Below are positions 57,545-64,000 of a stretch of DNA of 64,000 nt, in pieces. The stretch lies in assembly GCF_963931295.1 (NCBI RefSeq), contig NZ_OZ007001.1, positions 372,001 to 436,000 on the forward strand, given 5' to 3'. Within the stretch, counting starts at the first letter, position 1. Every line of letters begins with the position of its first letter. A model generated the notes under the pieces. The model ran no database searches. It had not been told where the DNA came from and saw nothing but the letters and a program-made list of their open reading frames with translations. A program made the position numbers and the translations under genes. The DNA is from an uncultured Mailhella sp. (GTDB lineage: Bacteria; Desulfobacterota; Desulfovibrionia; Desulfovibrionales; Desulfovibrionaceae).

Positions 57545-58045
57545 TCAGGCAGATTGCCCCGCCAGCCTGGCAAATACCGGCGCCATGCGTCGACGGGTTT
57601 CCACAAGAGCTTCAGGGATGACCCGCACATCGTCAAGCACAGCCATGAAGTTCGAGTCGCCGCTCCAGCGGGGAACTACATGCATGTGCATGTGCATGCC
57701 TATGCCCGCTCCCGCGGCTTCCCCAAGATTCAACCCCACGTTGATGCCCTGAGGATGACTCAGCTCCCGCAACACGCGACAGCTCAGCTGCGTCACCGCC
57801 ATCAGATCGGCAGCTTCCTCCGCAGAAAGCTCCGTGATGTCGCTGACATGACGATACGGTATCACCATCAGATGACCCGAGGCGTACGGATAACGGTTCA
57901 GCATCACAAATACATGACCGCTCCGATACACGATAAGCCGTTCTTCATCCAGCGCCGGATCCTCCGGCGCGCAAAGCACACACCCATCATGACACTTCGG
58001 CCCGAGAATATACTGCATTCTCCAGGGAGCCCACAGATTTTTCAT
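57545..58045 (-). CDS. HIT-family nucleotide-binding hydrolase
   Basis: The 166-residue protein starts MKNLWAPWRMQYILGPKCHD and has the histidine triad GMHMHMHVVPRW (H-x-H-x-H) near residue 120. A CVLCAPEDP pair may bind zinc. Such proteins cleave nucleotide phosphoramidates, AMP-lysine, or dinucleoside polyphosphates such as Ap4A (the ApA hydrolase subgroup begins much like this one). I chose the ATG at 58045: AAGGAG sits 9 bases ahead, while the ATG 9 bases upstream overlaps that site. First gene of an operon with the LapA-like gene. Confidence 0.92.
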   Translation of the reverse strand: MKNLWAPWRMQYILGPKCHDGCVLCAPEDPALDEERLIVYRSGHVFVMLNRYPYASGHLMVIPYRHVSDITELSAEEAADLMAVTQLSCRVLRELSHPQGINVGLNLGEAAGAGIGMHMHMHVVPRWSGDSNFMAVLDDVRVIPEALVETRRRMAPVFARLAGQSA

Positions 58046-58195
58046 AAAGGTCATCTCCTTTTGACACACTAGCACAGCACTACCGCACGGGCAAGTGCCC
58101 CCACTCAATCATGCCCGACGGAATGCAAAAAAAAAATCGTTCCAGAACCCCCGTACTAAAACATAACACCGTCAACAGGCAACCCCCTCCCCCCT
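58046..58195. other. Upstream region of the HIT gene
   Basis: No gene. Probable promoter area of the HIT operon, bordering a repeat. Confidence 0.4.
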
Positions 58196-58197
58196 CC

Positions 58198-58515
58198 AAT
58201 AAAGACAGAAAGGCAGAAAAGGCAGGAAAGACAGGAAAGGCATGCGGGGGAAATAATTCCCCCCGCCCCCCCTGTTTCCGCCGACGGCTTCGCCCTCGGC
58301 GGGGCGCTGGCGGTAAGGCAGGGCGCGTTGCCGAAGATGACGGAAGTGCGGAAAGGCTGGAACTGCGAGGCTCGGGCGCGCCTGGCGGGCGCTGTTCGGG
58401 CTGCGGACGCAGTGCAGGTGTGTCCTTACGGACCCACCTGCGGCGGTCGATTCCTGTCCGGCCTGCGCCGGGCAGTCGTGAGCAAGAAAGGATTGCAGGA
58501 TGTTGAGGGGAGAAA
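58198..58515 (-). repeat. Structured intergenic repeat, module B (reverse orientation)
   Basis: On the plus strand it begins AATAAAGACAGAAAGGCAG, with the tract repeating GGCAGGAAAGACAGG, then the G-run/AATAATT/C-run hairpin, CCGCCGACGGCTTCGCCCTC with its pair GGCGG, the CAGGTGTGTCCTTACGGACC hairpin, and CTGTCCGGCCTGCGCCGGGC. Its terminal TAAAGACAG is a variant of TAAAGGCAG, although no gene ends here. Confidence 0.87.
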
Positions 58516-58751
58516 AGAAAAGTCCGGGCAAAAAGCGTCGTCACGACTTGCTGAGGGACGTGACGGGGCGTCGTTGATGGCCGGCCCTGTTTAGACTGTT
58601 CCGCCTCTCGACTGCGCCTTCCTGAAAAACAAAAAACCGCTTTCCGCAAAACGGCGGCAAAGCGGTCAGAAAGCGAAGATGGAAGGGCTGGGCGACGAAT
58701 GCGCCTCGACTTGAGTCTCCGGGCTTTTCTCTCCCCTGCCCGTCGGCCCCC
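58516..58751. other. Gene-free interval
   Basis: Nothing supported. One weak inverted repeat (AACCGCTTTCCGCAAAACGG and CAAAGCGGT) lies near 58636-58666. Confidence 0.35.
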
Positions 58752-58852
58752 AAAACAAAAGTTTTAGGAAAGGGGATGGGGGCGCGGGGGAAGGGGGAAA
58801 GCCCTTTTTCAAAAGGGGTTCCCCCTTCCCCCGCAAATCTCTCCCCCTCTCT
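58752..58852 (+). repeat. Second repeat family (element C), copy 2
   Basis: CAAAAGTTTTAGGAAAGGGG, ATGGGGGCGCGGGGGAAGGG and GGAAAGCCCTTTTTCAAAAG, ending in GGGTTCCCCCTTCCCCCGC: a long hairpin matching the reverse complement of the copy at 17531-17610. It lies directly after the stop codon of the outer-membrane protein gene (58853) and could serve as its terminator on the minus strand. Confidence 0.8.
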
Positions 58853-59491
58853 TTAGAACGTAATTCTCAGGCCGAGGGAGAACTGGTGCATGCTGAGGGA
58901 TTCGGCGCGGAGGCTGTAGCCGTTGTAGCCGGTTTCGCTGTCGCCGCTGAAGAGGTAGCGGTAGCCGAGGTCGGCGGAGATATTGGGGGTAAAGAAGTAG
59001 GAGCAGCCGAGGCCGACCTGCGCGGCGAGCTTGATGTCGGTATCGGAGGAGCCGAAGTGCTGGCCGTTGATATCGGCGCTGCCGCGGGTATTGGCGAAGA
59101 GGAGGCCGACGCCTGCGCCCACGTAGGGGGTGAAGTCCATGATGTTGGTGATGTCCCAGTAGCCGTTGACCATGAGGGTCTGGAGTCTGGATTCAGCCTC
59201 GCCGAAAGGAACGCTCTTATCGATGCGGCTGTTGTAGCCGTATTCGATTTCGGCGCGCAGGGGAGCGCCGTAGAGCACGCTGAAGTCGTAGCCGCCGGCG
59301 ATGGAGAATCCGGCGATGCCGCGGGTGCTGTCCTTGGAGCCGGAGCCGCCGGGCGCGGTCACGTTCCAGTCGGTGCTCTGGAAGCCTGCAACAAACTTGG
59401 GAACGACGTAGATGCCGGAATCTGCGGCCCTGGCTGCGCAGGGCAGAGCCATCAGCAGCGCGAGGACGGCGGCAAGACAAAACTTCTTCAT
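58853..59491 (-). CDS. Outer-membrane beta-barrel protein (Opa/OmpW-like porin family)
   Basis: The 212-residue protein begins MKKFCLAAVLALLMALPCAA with signal cleavage likely after ARA. The mature part has about eight amphipathic beta-strands and ends in SLGLRITF, with the terminal Phe needed by the BAM machinery. ADLGYRYLFSG and TPYVGAGVGLLFAN are typical of the OMP_b-brl/opacity family. AAGGAG precedes the ATG at 59491. Function could be a small pore or adhesin. It forms a single gene with element C behind it. Confidence 0.88.
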   Translation of the reverse strand: MKKFCLAAVLALLMALPCAARAADSGIYVVPKFVAGFQSTDWNVTAPGGSGSKDSTRGIAGFSIAGGYDFSVLYGAPLRAEIEYGYNSRIDKSVPFGEAESRLQTLMVNGYWDITNIMDFTPYVGAGVGLLFANTRGSADINGQHFGSSDTDIKLAAQVGLGCSYFFTPNISADLGYRYLFSGDSETGYNGYSLRAESLSMHQFSLGLRITF

Positions 59492-59896
59492 GAGTATTCT
59501 CCTTGTCATGAGCAAGACGGGCGCGCCCGCCGAAAAAAGAGCGTATATTTCTCTGGATAGAGAACCGCGCCGGTTAAGTCAACAACACAAGGGATTGCCG
59601 AGGTTTTCGGGGCTTTTCGGGGAAAGTGGCGGCGGCCTTTTCCGGGAATGCGGCAAGGCCGGGGAAAGGCCGATGCGCTGACATGGGCGGATCGCGCCGT
59701 GGCGGTGAACAATATCATCGGAAGGAGCCGACGCGCGGCATGGGAGAAGGGTTGACCGCCCGGGAGATGGGGAAAACATCCCGGGGCGATGCGGGATTTG
59801 AGGCAGGATCGGCATGGGCGCGGGAGGTCGGCAGGCGTCGGGAACGGACGGGAGGTCGGCAGGCGTCCGCCGGAAGCCTGAGGGGCGGCCCGGGCG
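59492..59896. other. Gene-free interval, possible left boundary of the prophage
   Basis: No supported gene. GGGAGGTCGGCAGGCGTC occurs twice, at 59822-59839 and 59850-59867, with a 28-bp period. The chromosome-prophage junction probably lies in or near this gap, but I see no attachment-site repeat because the other end is outside the window. Confidence 0.4.
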
Positions 59897-60427
59897 TCAG
59901 GAAGGCGGGTCGGTCACGGCGCATTCCAGGGCGTCCACGCGGCCGAGCCAGCCGCGGAGCTGTCCGCCGAGATCGGGATTGCGGCGGACGAGTTCGCAGT
60001 AGCGTCCCCGACGCAGGTGACAGATGGCGGCGGCGGTGTGCGCGTCGTTGCAGTGCCGGAAGGCGGAGCGCAGGCGTTCGTTCCAGGCGAAGCGGGGCGG
60101 GAAGCCCAGGGCCTGCCGGGCGGCGGCCGCGGCGTATTCCGGGCCCATGCCCACGGCGGTGTCGTAGAGCACCATGGCGCAGCGCGGAGGCACGTCGTCG
60201 AGGCGCAGCAGGCTGCCGAAGGCGCGGCGCACTTCTCCCGCGGATCGCGACGCCGAACGCGGATCAATGCGCACGCCGAAGCGGCCTTCGTGCCCGCTCA
60301 CGGCGATGCCGCGTTCGCCGAGCAAAAGGAAGCTGCGCCCCTTTCCGGCAAAACCGGGGCCGCCCGCGGAACCCGTTTCCCAGCGGGACGTAAAACGATG
60401 CGCCTTTCTGAAAGATTTGTCCGTCAT
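59897..60427 (-). CDS. GH108-like phage lysozyme (N-acetylmuramidase), divergent
   Basis: The 176-residue protein resembles phage lysozymes of family GH108 plus the peptidoglycan-binding domain that follows: AHRFTSRWETGSAGG in place of the usual FxxxRWEGGY (the catalytic Glu would be residue 17), LRLDDVPPRCAMVLYDTAVG, and at the end YCELVRRNPDLGGQLRGWLG with RVDAL. The region between is unusual in sequence and the GG after the Glu is lost, so activity is uncertain. AAAGGAG precedes the ATG at 60427. It probably belongs to the prophage that continues to the right. Confidence 0.72.
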   Translation of the reverse strand: MTDKSFRKAHRFTSRWETGSAGGPGFAGKGRSFLLLGERGIAVSGHEGRFGVRIDPRSASRSAGEVRRAFGSLLRLDDVPPRCAMVLYDTAVGMGPEYAAAAARQALGFPPRFAWNERLRSAFRHCNDAHTAAAICHLRRGRYCELVRRNPDLGGQLRGWLGRVDALECAVTDPPS

Positions 60428-60762
60428 GTTGAACTCCTTTCACTGTGCTGGTCGACGCCGCGGCCCGGACTCAGCGTATTTCCGGCGGCCGCGGCCCGGA
60501 CGCCGAGCGGGCTTTGACGCTTCTGCCTGACGAGCGCCCCGGCGTCTGTCATGTTTCTTTTGCACAGGACACGCTGTCTCGGCCTGCCCGGTCTGCAGGA
60601 CGGAGACTGCCGCCCTGCGGACGCTTTCCTTCGCGGCCCTGACGCGGCGAGGCGCGGCGTCTTGACCCGAAAAGGCGTTGCGTTTACCGTGAATCGACTT
60701 TCATTCCGGCAGCCTTTCGTCTGCGCTCCCGGAACGACAACCGCAATCAAGGCAGGAGAATT
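60428..60762. repeat. Gene-free interval with a decayed module A
   Basis: From about 60530, GACGAGCGCCCCGGCGTCTG, then TTTTGCACAGGACACGCTGT and GGTCTGCAGGACGGAGACTG align with the first part of module A (compare 50540-50620), but the conserved hairpins are damaged. No gene is seen. It may mark host sequence inside or next to the prophage. Confidence 0.45.
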
Positions 60763-60933
60763 ATGCGAGCCGTTCAGCGCATTCTTGCAGCGGTCGTGCT
60801 GGCCGCTCTGGCTTTTTCGGCCGGATGTTCGTGGATCGGAGAAACCGCCGGTCGCGCCAAGGCCGGGGTGGAAAACGCCATCAGCGACACGAAGTCCGGA
60901 TATCACAGGGGCTACGCCGAAGGAAAAAGCTGA
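60763..60933 (+). CDS. Small lipoprotein
   Basis: A 56-residue product begins MRAVQRILAAVVLAALAFSA, with lipobox FSAGC (Cys 22) and a mature part of 35 residues: SWIGETAGRAKAGVENAIS, then DTKSGYHRGYAEGKS. AGGAGA lies at good spacing before the ATG. Its last 22 bp overlap the end of the convergent zinc-ribbon gene. It is short and easily missed. Small lipoproteins of this kind occur next to phage lysis genes, and one with a lysozyme gene nearby could be a spanin-like or exclusion protein; that is inference only. Confidence 0.7.
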   Translation: MRAVQRILAAVVLAALAFSAGCSWIGETAGRAKAGVENAISDTKSGYHRGYAEGKS

Positions 60934-61439
60934 TCTTCCGCAGAACGCGTTGCGCGAGGCTCCGCGCGCGGAGCCGGATCGGAACAGCCGACAGCCTCTG
61001 CGCCCGCCGCCCCGCTTGCGGAAGCGACGTTCTGGCGAAGGCTCCCGGACGCGTTCCGACAGGCCGTGCGCGGCGCGCTTCCGGAGGCTTTCGGACGCGC
61101 AGTCGCGTACCTTCCTGCCGCCGCTCCCGGGCGCGACGCCGAACCGCGCGCCCGAACGCTGAAAAGTTGCGCCACGTTCAGCGATTCCGCACCGACGGGC
61201 AGCGCGTCGAGCAGAGCGTTGGCCCACACGTCTTCTGCTTCCGAGGCGTCGGCGGGGCCGCGCGCCCACGGATCCTCCATCGGACGCAGATGCTCTCTGG
61301 CGTCCCGAAGCTCGGCGCGCAGCGCCCGACGCGTTGCATTCTGCCCCTGACGCCGACAACGTTCGCTGCAAAACAGACGCCGCGCATTCGTCGATTCAAA
61401 CCAGTTTCCGCATTCCTCAAACGCACACTTTTTCAACAT
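60912..61439 (-). CDS. Zinc-ribbon phage protein of unknown function
   Basis: The 175-residue protein starts MLKKCAFEECGNWFESTNAR and has RLFCSERCRRQGQNATRRA: two Cys pairs (CAFEEC and CSERC) that form a treble-clef or ribbon-like zinc site, followed by a basic helix. The remaining C-terminal part (about 90-175) is Ala/Arg/Ser-rich without pattern. AAAGGAGAAAGGA precedes the ATG at 61439. It lies downstream of the replication genes on the same strand. DNA binding is plausible. Confidence 0.7.
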   Translation of the reverse strand: MLKKCAFEECGNWFESTNARRLFCSERCRRQGQNATRRALRAELRDAREHLRPMEDPWARGPADASEAEDVWANALLDALPVGAESLNVAQLFSVRARGSASRPGAAAGRYATARPKASGSAPRTACRNASGSLRQNVASASGAAGAEAVGCSDPAPRAEPRATRSAEDQLFPSA

Positions 61440-61735
61440 TCCTTTCTCCTTTTGATGACAGGGATCGACGCCCCTGTTTGCCGACGCCATCCGAACCGGC
61501 CGCCGCGCTCCAAGGATTCCGAGGCTCCACCATCCCCAGGTCCCGGGGGTTTCCAAGTTCCCTCCGGCATTCCTACGGATTTTCACGCTCCGACGTTCTC
61601 GACGGCCTCTGGACACGCTTCGCCGTCGCTCTTCTCTCACGCGTCGAACATCCTTTCGCCCGCGTTCACGCCTCAGCTTCTCCGCCCTTCAAAAATCCCC
61701 TAGGCTCCCGGGACTTCCGGGGCAGGCATCTGAAC
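61440..61735. other. Gene-free interval
   Basis: A 296-bp gap between the zinc-ribbon gene and the replication gene. No supported gene or clear site. Confidence 0.35.
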
Positions 61736-62335
61736 TCACGTTTCCCTCTTCCCCGGCGTCGCCTTCTTTTTTCCGCCGTCCAGCCTGCGGCGCAAAAGCG
61801 ACGTCGTGAGCCGCACCGGACCGCGATCCAGTCCGGCCACGGCTTCCGCTCCCAGCGACAACACGTCCTCCCTGCCCGCCGCCTCCCGCCACGCCGACAG
61901 AAATTCCCGCCGCTTCCAGGAAAGATCCTCTTCCTTCCAGCGGCACACCCGCTCCCATCCCCCGAGCTGCCGCACCACGAATTCCGTCGTCGGATGCAGT
62001 TTCGGCGTCCGCCAGAATCCGCACGAACGCACTTCTTCCAGCAGTCTGCCCCATTCCGCTTCCGCCTGAAGCGCAAGGTTCCTCTCCCCGCGCACCGTGC
62101 CCGTCCGGGCGTCGAGCTCCCGCTGAATCAGCGCAAACGGCGGCAGACTCCCAAACCGCACCGATTCAAAGCCGCAGCCCCGCACCACCGACAACACCGC
62201 GCTTCGACAATCCTCCACGCTGTACGCCGACATCAGCACCAGCCACAACGTTGCAGTATCCTCATCAAGCTCCGCGCTGTAATTCGAGGCAAGCATCCGT
62301 ATCAACCGCATTTTTTCTTCCGCATCCCTGTTCAC
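61736..62335 (-). CDS. Phage replication protein, helicase-loader-like
   Basis: The 199-residue protein starts MNRDAEEKMRLIRMLASNYS and has a helical N-terminal half (SAELDEDTATLWLVLMSAYS, VRGCGFESVRFGSLPPFALI). Later residues, FWRTPKLHPTTEFVVRQLGG and WERVCRWKEEDLSWKRREF, are typical in style of phage proteins encoded right after an O-like initiator. It overlaps that gene by 4 bp (62332-62335). By position and size it may load the host helicase, like lambda P. Recognition is from context more than motif. Confidence 0.65.
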   Translation of the reverse strand: MNRDAEEKMRLIRMLASNYSAELDEDTATLWLVLMSAYSVEDCRSAVLSVVRGCGFESVRFGSLPPFALIQRELDARTGTVRGERNLALQAEAEWGRLLEEVRSCGFWRTPKLHPTTEFVVRQLGGWERVCRWKEEDLSWKRREFLSAWREAAGREDVLSLGAEAVAGLDRGPVRLTTSLLRRRLDGGKKKATPGKRET

Positions 62336-63114
62336 GCGCGCCCCTCCCGAAACGTCGCCGCTCCTTCAAACCGTTCCAGCGCCCGCCGCGCCGCTTCCTC
62401 GTTCCGCATCTCGCGCCCCTGCGTCCGCGACGCGCTGCGCATTCCCCGCTTCGCCTCCCATGCTCGCACCGCCGCCCGCCAGTCCCGCATCGGCGAGCCG
62501 CCCGCCTTCCAGCCCCGCGACGCGTAAAACTCCACAAATCCCCTGGCCGAAATTCCGTTGTTCCGCGACTCGCAGTACGCGCGCACCTCCTCTTCCGTCG
62601 GCGGACGACACCCCCCTTCCCCGGGAGGTCTTTTTTCCTGTTCCTCTTCCTCTTTAATCGACCCTCCGCTCAGGGTGTCCGCACGGTCGGACACGGTATC
62701 CGCACCCTCCCCGGGCCCGACATCCGCCGCGCCCGGCCCGAACAGTTCCGGATACCGTTCCCGAACCGCCCGGCGGATGCGCGACGACGACAAACGCTTC
62801 CACAAGCCCCGCAGCGACTGCACCAGCCGCGGCGACGTCGAGGCCTGATGCTTCACAAAATTCACCAGCCAGAGCAGCGTGCCGTCCTTCACCAGCTTGC
62901 CCGCGCGCTCCGCCTCGGCAATCAGCGCGTCCACAGATTCCGGCGACAGTCCCGTTTCGTAGGCCATGCGCCGCGTGGATACTTCCAGCACGCCGAGACT
63001 GTTCGTGTGCGGACACGTGATGAGGTACAAATACAAAAGTCGCCCTTCCGGGCCGAGTTCCTCCACGTAAGGGTCGTTCCAGAAGCTCATGCGCAAGGTT
63101 CTGTATTCCGCCAT
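62332..63114 (-). CDS. Phage replication initiator-like protein (winged helix, O-like)
   Basis: The 260-residue protein begins MAEYRTLRMSFWNDPYVEEL, then GPEGRLLYLYLITCPHTNSL and RMAYETGLSPESVDALIAEA: the winged-helix start of phage replisome organisers (DnaD/O-like). The linker (about 140-175) is acidic and low in complexity, and the end (VRAYCESRNNGISARGFVEF and YASRGWKAGGSPMRDWRAAV) resembles C-termini of DnaD/DnaB-like loaders. AAGGAGTCGGAAAC before the ATG supports the start. It is divergent from the CI-like repressor, as in lambdoid control regions. Confidence 0.8.
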   Translation of the reverse strand: MAEYRTLRMSFWNDPYVEELGPEGRLLYLYLITCPHTNSLGVLEVSTRRMAYETGLSPESVDALIAEAERAGKLVKDGTLLWLVNFVKHQASTSPRLVQSLRGLWKRLSSSRIRRAVRERYPELFGPGAADVGPGEGADTVSDRADTLSGGSIKEEEEQEKRPPGEGGCRPPTEEEVRAYCESRNNGISARGFVEFYASRGWKAGGSPMRDWRAAVRAWEAKRGMRSASRTQGREMRNEEAARRALERFEGAATFREGRA

Positions 63115-63519
63115 GTTTCCGACTCCTTGATCCGGGCGCTTCCCGTCCGGAACGATAATGCGGCCGATGTCGCCGCCCCGTTCGACAGCCGCAGCGATGG
63201 CGAAAGGTTCCGCCGCTGCCCCTCACGCCGACGCCCCCGGAGCGGCACGTCAGGTCCCGCAGCGTCCGGACTTCGCGGCGACGGCGTCCGTTGTTGAAGC
63301 TGACGCGGCTCCCCCGCCCCCTTTCGGAGACGAAGAAAACGCTTCCGCCATCGGCGCTTCCGCAGCGTTCAAGTTCCGCGGCCATCGCATGCAGGCCGCC
63401 ACCGAAGACGCGCTGCGCAGAGTCGCCGTGCCGCGGCCGGTCGCAAGGCTCCGCAGCCCTTCTGATGCCGAAATTTCAGCCACGCTTCTGTTTTATCTAC
63501 AAATGCAGACAAATGTAAA
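63115..63519. other. Early control region with undetermined coding content
   Basis: Between the replication genes and the repressor one expects a Cro-like gene on the minus strand. A 77-codon frame (63250-63483, GTG start) exists but lacks a good ribosome site and a recognisable HTH. After its stop another frame reads AAAEPFAIAAAVERGGDIGR and then IIVPDG just before the initiator gene, without a start codon. This may be a broken gene. I make no firm call. Confidence 0.3.
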
Positions 63520-63579
63520 GCATAAAGTTTTACAAAAGCAGATTTTGCAAAAGCAAAAAAAAACAGGTATGCTGTCGGC
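63520..63579. promoter_or_regulatory. Repressor operator cluster and promoter
   Basis: AT-rich, with TTTTACAAAAGC at about 63527 followed 15 bases later by TTTTGCAAAAGC, each built on a palindrome-like TTTTnCAAAA core, likely repressor binding sites. TTGCAA (63545-63550) and TATGCT (63568-63573) with a 17-bp spacer form a promoter for the repressor gene. The start of transcription should fall at or within a base or two of the ATG at 63580, so the mRNA would be leaderless. Confidence 0.6.
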
Positions 63580-64000
63580 ATGAAACTCGTCGAGTCCGCT
63601 CTCAGCATTCTGGAAGAGGCGGTTGCCCGCGACTTCAACGGCAACCTGCGTGAAGCCGCGCGCTTTTTCGACATCTCCTATCAGACCATGTACGCATGGC
63701 TCAAGTCGAAAACCCGCGTGCCCTCTCTCCGTTCCATGGAGCCCGCCCTCGAAAAGCTCGGCGTGTCGTTCACTTCCCCGGAACGTGAAGCCGGTCGCCC
63801 CGTCTGCTTCGTGGACGCCGAAATCGTTCCCGCCGGAAAGAACATCCACCCCCCGGACGCCCAGGACTACTGGGCCGCCCCCCTCGTGGGCGAAGTCGGC
63901 GCAGGCCCCGGCTACATTCCGCAGGAAAAGGTCGAAAGCTGGTTCCTCGTGTACAAGTATCAGCCCGCCGTCATGCGCCGCCGCAACCTCCTCGCCGTCC
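63580..64000 (+). CDS. Partial phage repressor (HTH plus S24/LexA-like domain), continues beyond the window
   Basis: The 140 residues seen start MKLVESALSILEEAVARDFN and form an N-terminal helix-turn-helix (LREAARFFDISYQTMYAWLK) followed by a linker and the start of a peptidase S24-like domain (PLVGEVGAGPGYIPQEKVES). This is the form of CI-type repressors in Desulfovibrio prophages. The catalytic Ser/Lys region would lie past the right edge. No Shine-Dalgarno exists and the promoter's -10 box is 6 bases before the ATG, so translation is probably leaderless. It controls the divergent replication genes. Confidence 0.82.
   Translation, partial: MKLVESALSILEEAVARDFNGNLREAARFFDISYQTMYAWLKSKTRVPSLRSMEPALEKLGVSFTSPEREAGRPVCFVDAEIVPAGKNIHPPDAQDYWAAPLVGEVGAGPGYIPQEKVESWFLVYKYQPAVMRRRNLLAV

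Noticed and set aside
59626..60393. A 255-codon plus-strand frame opposite the GH108-like gene
   Set aside because: No Shine-Dalgarno, Arg/Gly-rich composition, and it is antisense to a gene with a good start and recognisable ending.

Overview
The window is a GC-rich chromosomal segment. I see no rRNA or tRNA genes. The gene set fits a Desulfovibrionaceae-like member of the Desulfobacterota: a split acetyl-CoA carboxylase with a fused alpha-beta carboxyltransferase, a zinc-ribbon-tailed pyruvate carboxylase, a cytoplasmic molybdopterin/ferredoxin oxidoreductase pair, TauE/SafE and AEC transporters, and a large GGDEF/EAL protein. The assignment rests on gene content and recognised protein style only; no search was run.

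Layout. 1-1478: purA and the start of a probable DNA polymerase III delta' gene. 2412-4411: a divergent LysR regulator / AEC transporter pair. 4412-5596: gene-free, with a decayed CRISPR-like array. 5597-8185: a beta-class DNA methyltransferase, a TauE/SafE exporter and a small hypothetical gene. 9210-13568: the acetyl-CoA carboxylase operon (accC, fused accAD, biotinyl protein). 14396-17343: a small membrane protein and three lipoproteins. 18736-23878: a radical SAM/SPASM protein, typA and an MFS transporter. 24571-28861: the cell-shape operon mreB-mreC-mreD-mrdA. 29153-33631: a YhcC-like radical SAM enzyme and the molybdoenzyme pair. 34319-40649: cca, then birA and pyruvate carboxylase side by side (biotin ligase next to a biotin enzyme). 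42023-43228: an AT-rich island with a PD-(D/E)XK nuclease. 43618-50244: msrB-msrA with an out-of-frame signal peptide behind a T10 run, then a 1526-residue c-di-GMP protein. 51379-55884: mutS followed by two exported proteins, with unusual GC-rich spacers around mutS. 57071-59491: a HIT protein, a LapA-like membrane protein and an outer-membrane beta-barrel. About 59900-64000: the edge of a prophage (GH108-like lysozyme, small lipoprotein, zinc-ribbon protein, two replication proteins, divergent CI-like repressor) running off the right end.

The most striking feature is a dispersed, non-coding, highly structured repeat family that fills many intergenic gaps, roughly a tenth of the window. Two module types (A, about 294 bp and often in exact tandem; B, about 260 bp) share one end: a G-rich hairpin followed by a purine-rich tract of AAAGGCAGG-like units. 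Several stems differ between copies by paired, compensating changes. In seven cases the purine tract begins directly at the stop codon of the neighbouring gene, and a recurring terminal TAAAGGCAG suggests that the element itself supplies the stop codon of some genes. This family is my main candidate for an undescribed system.
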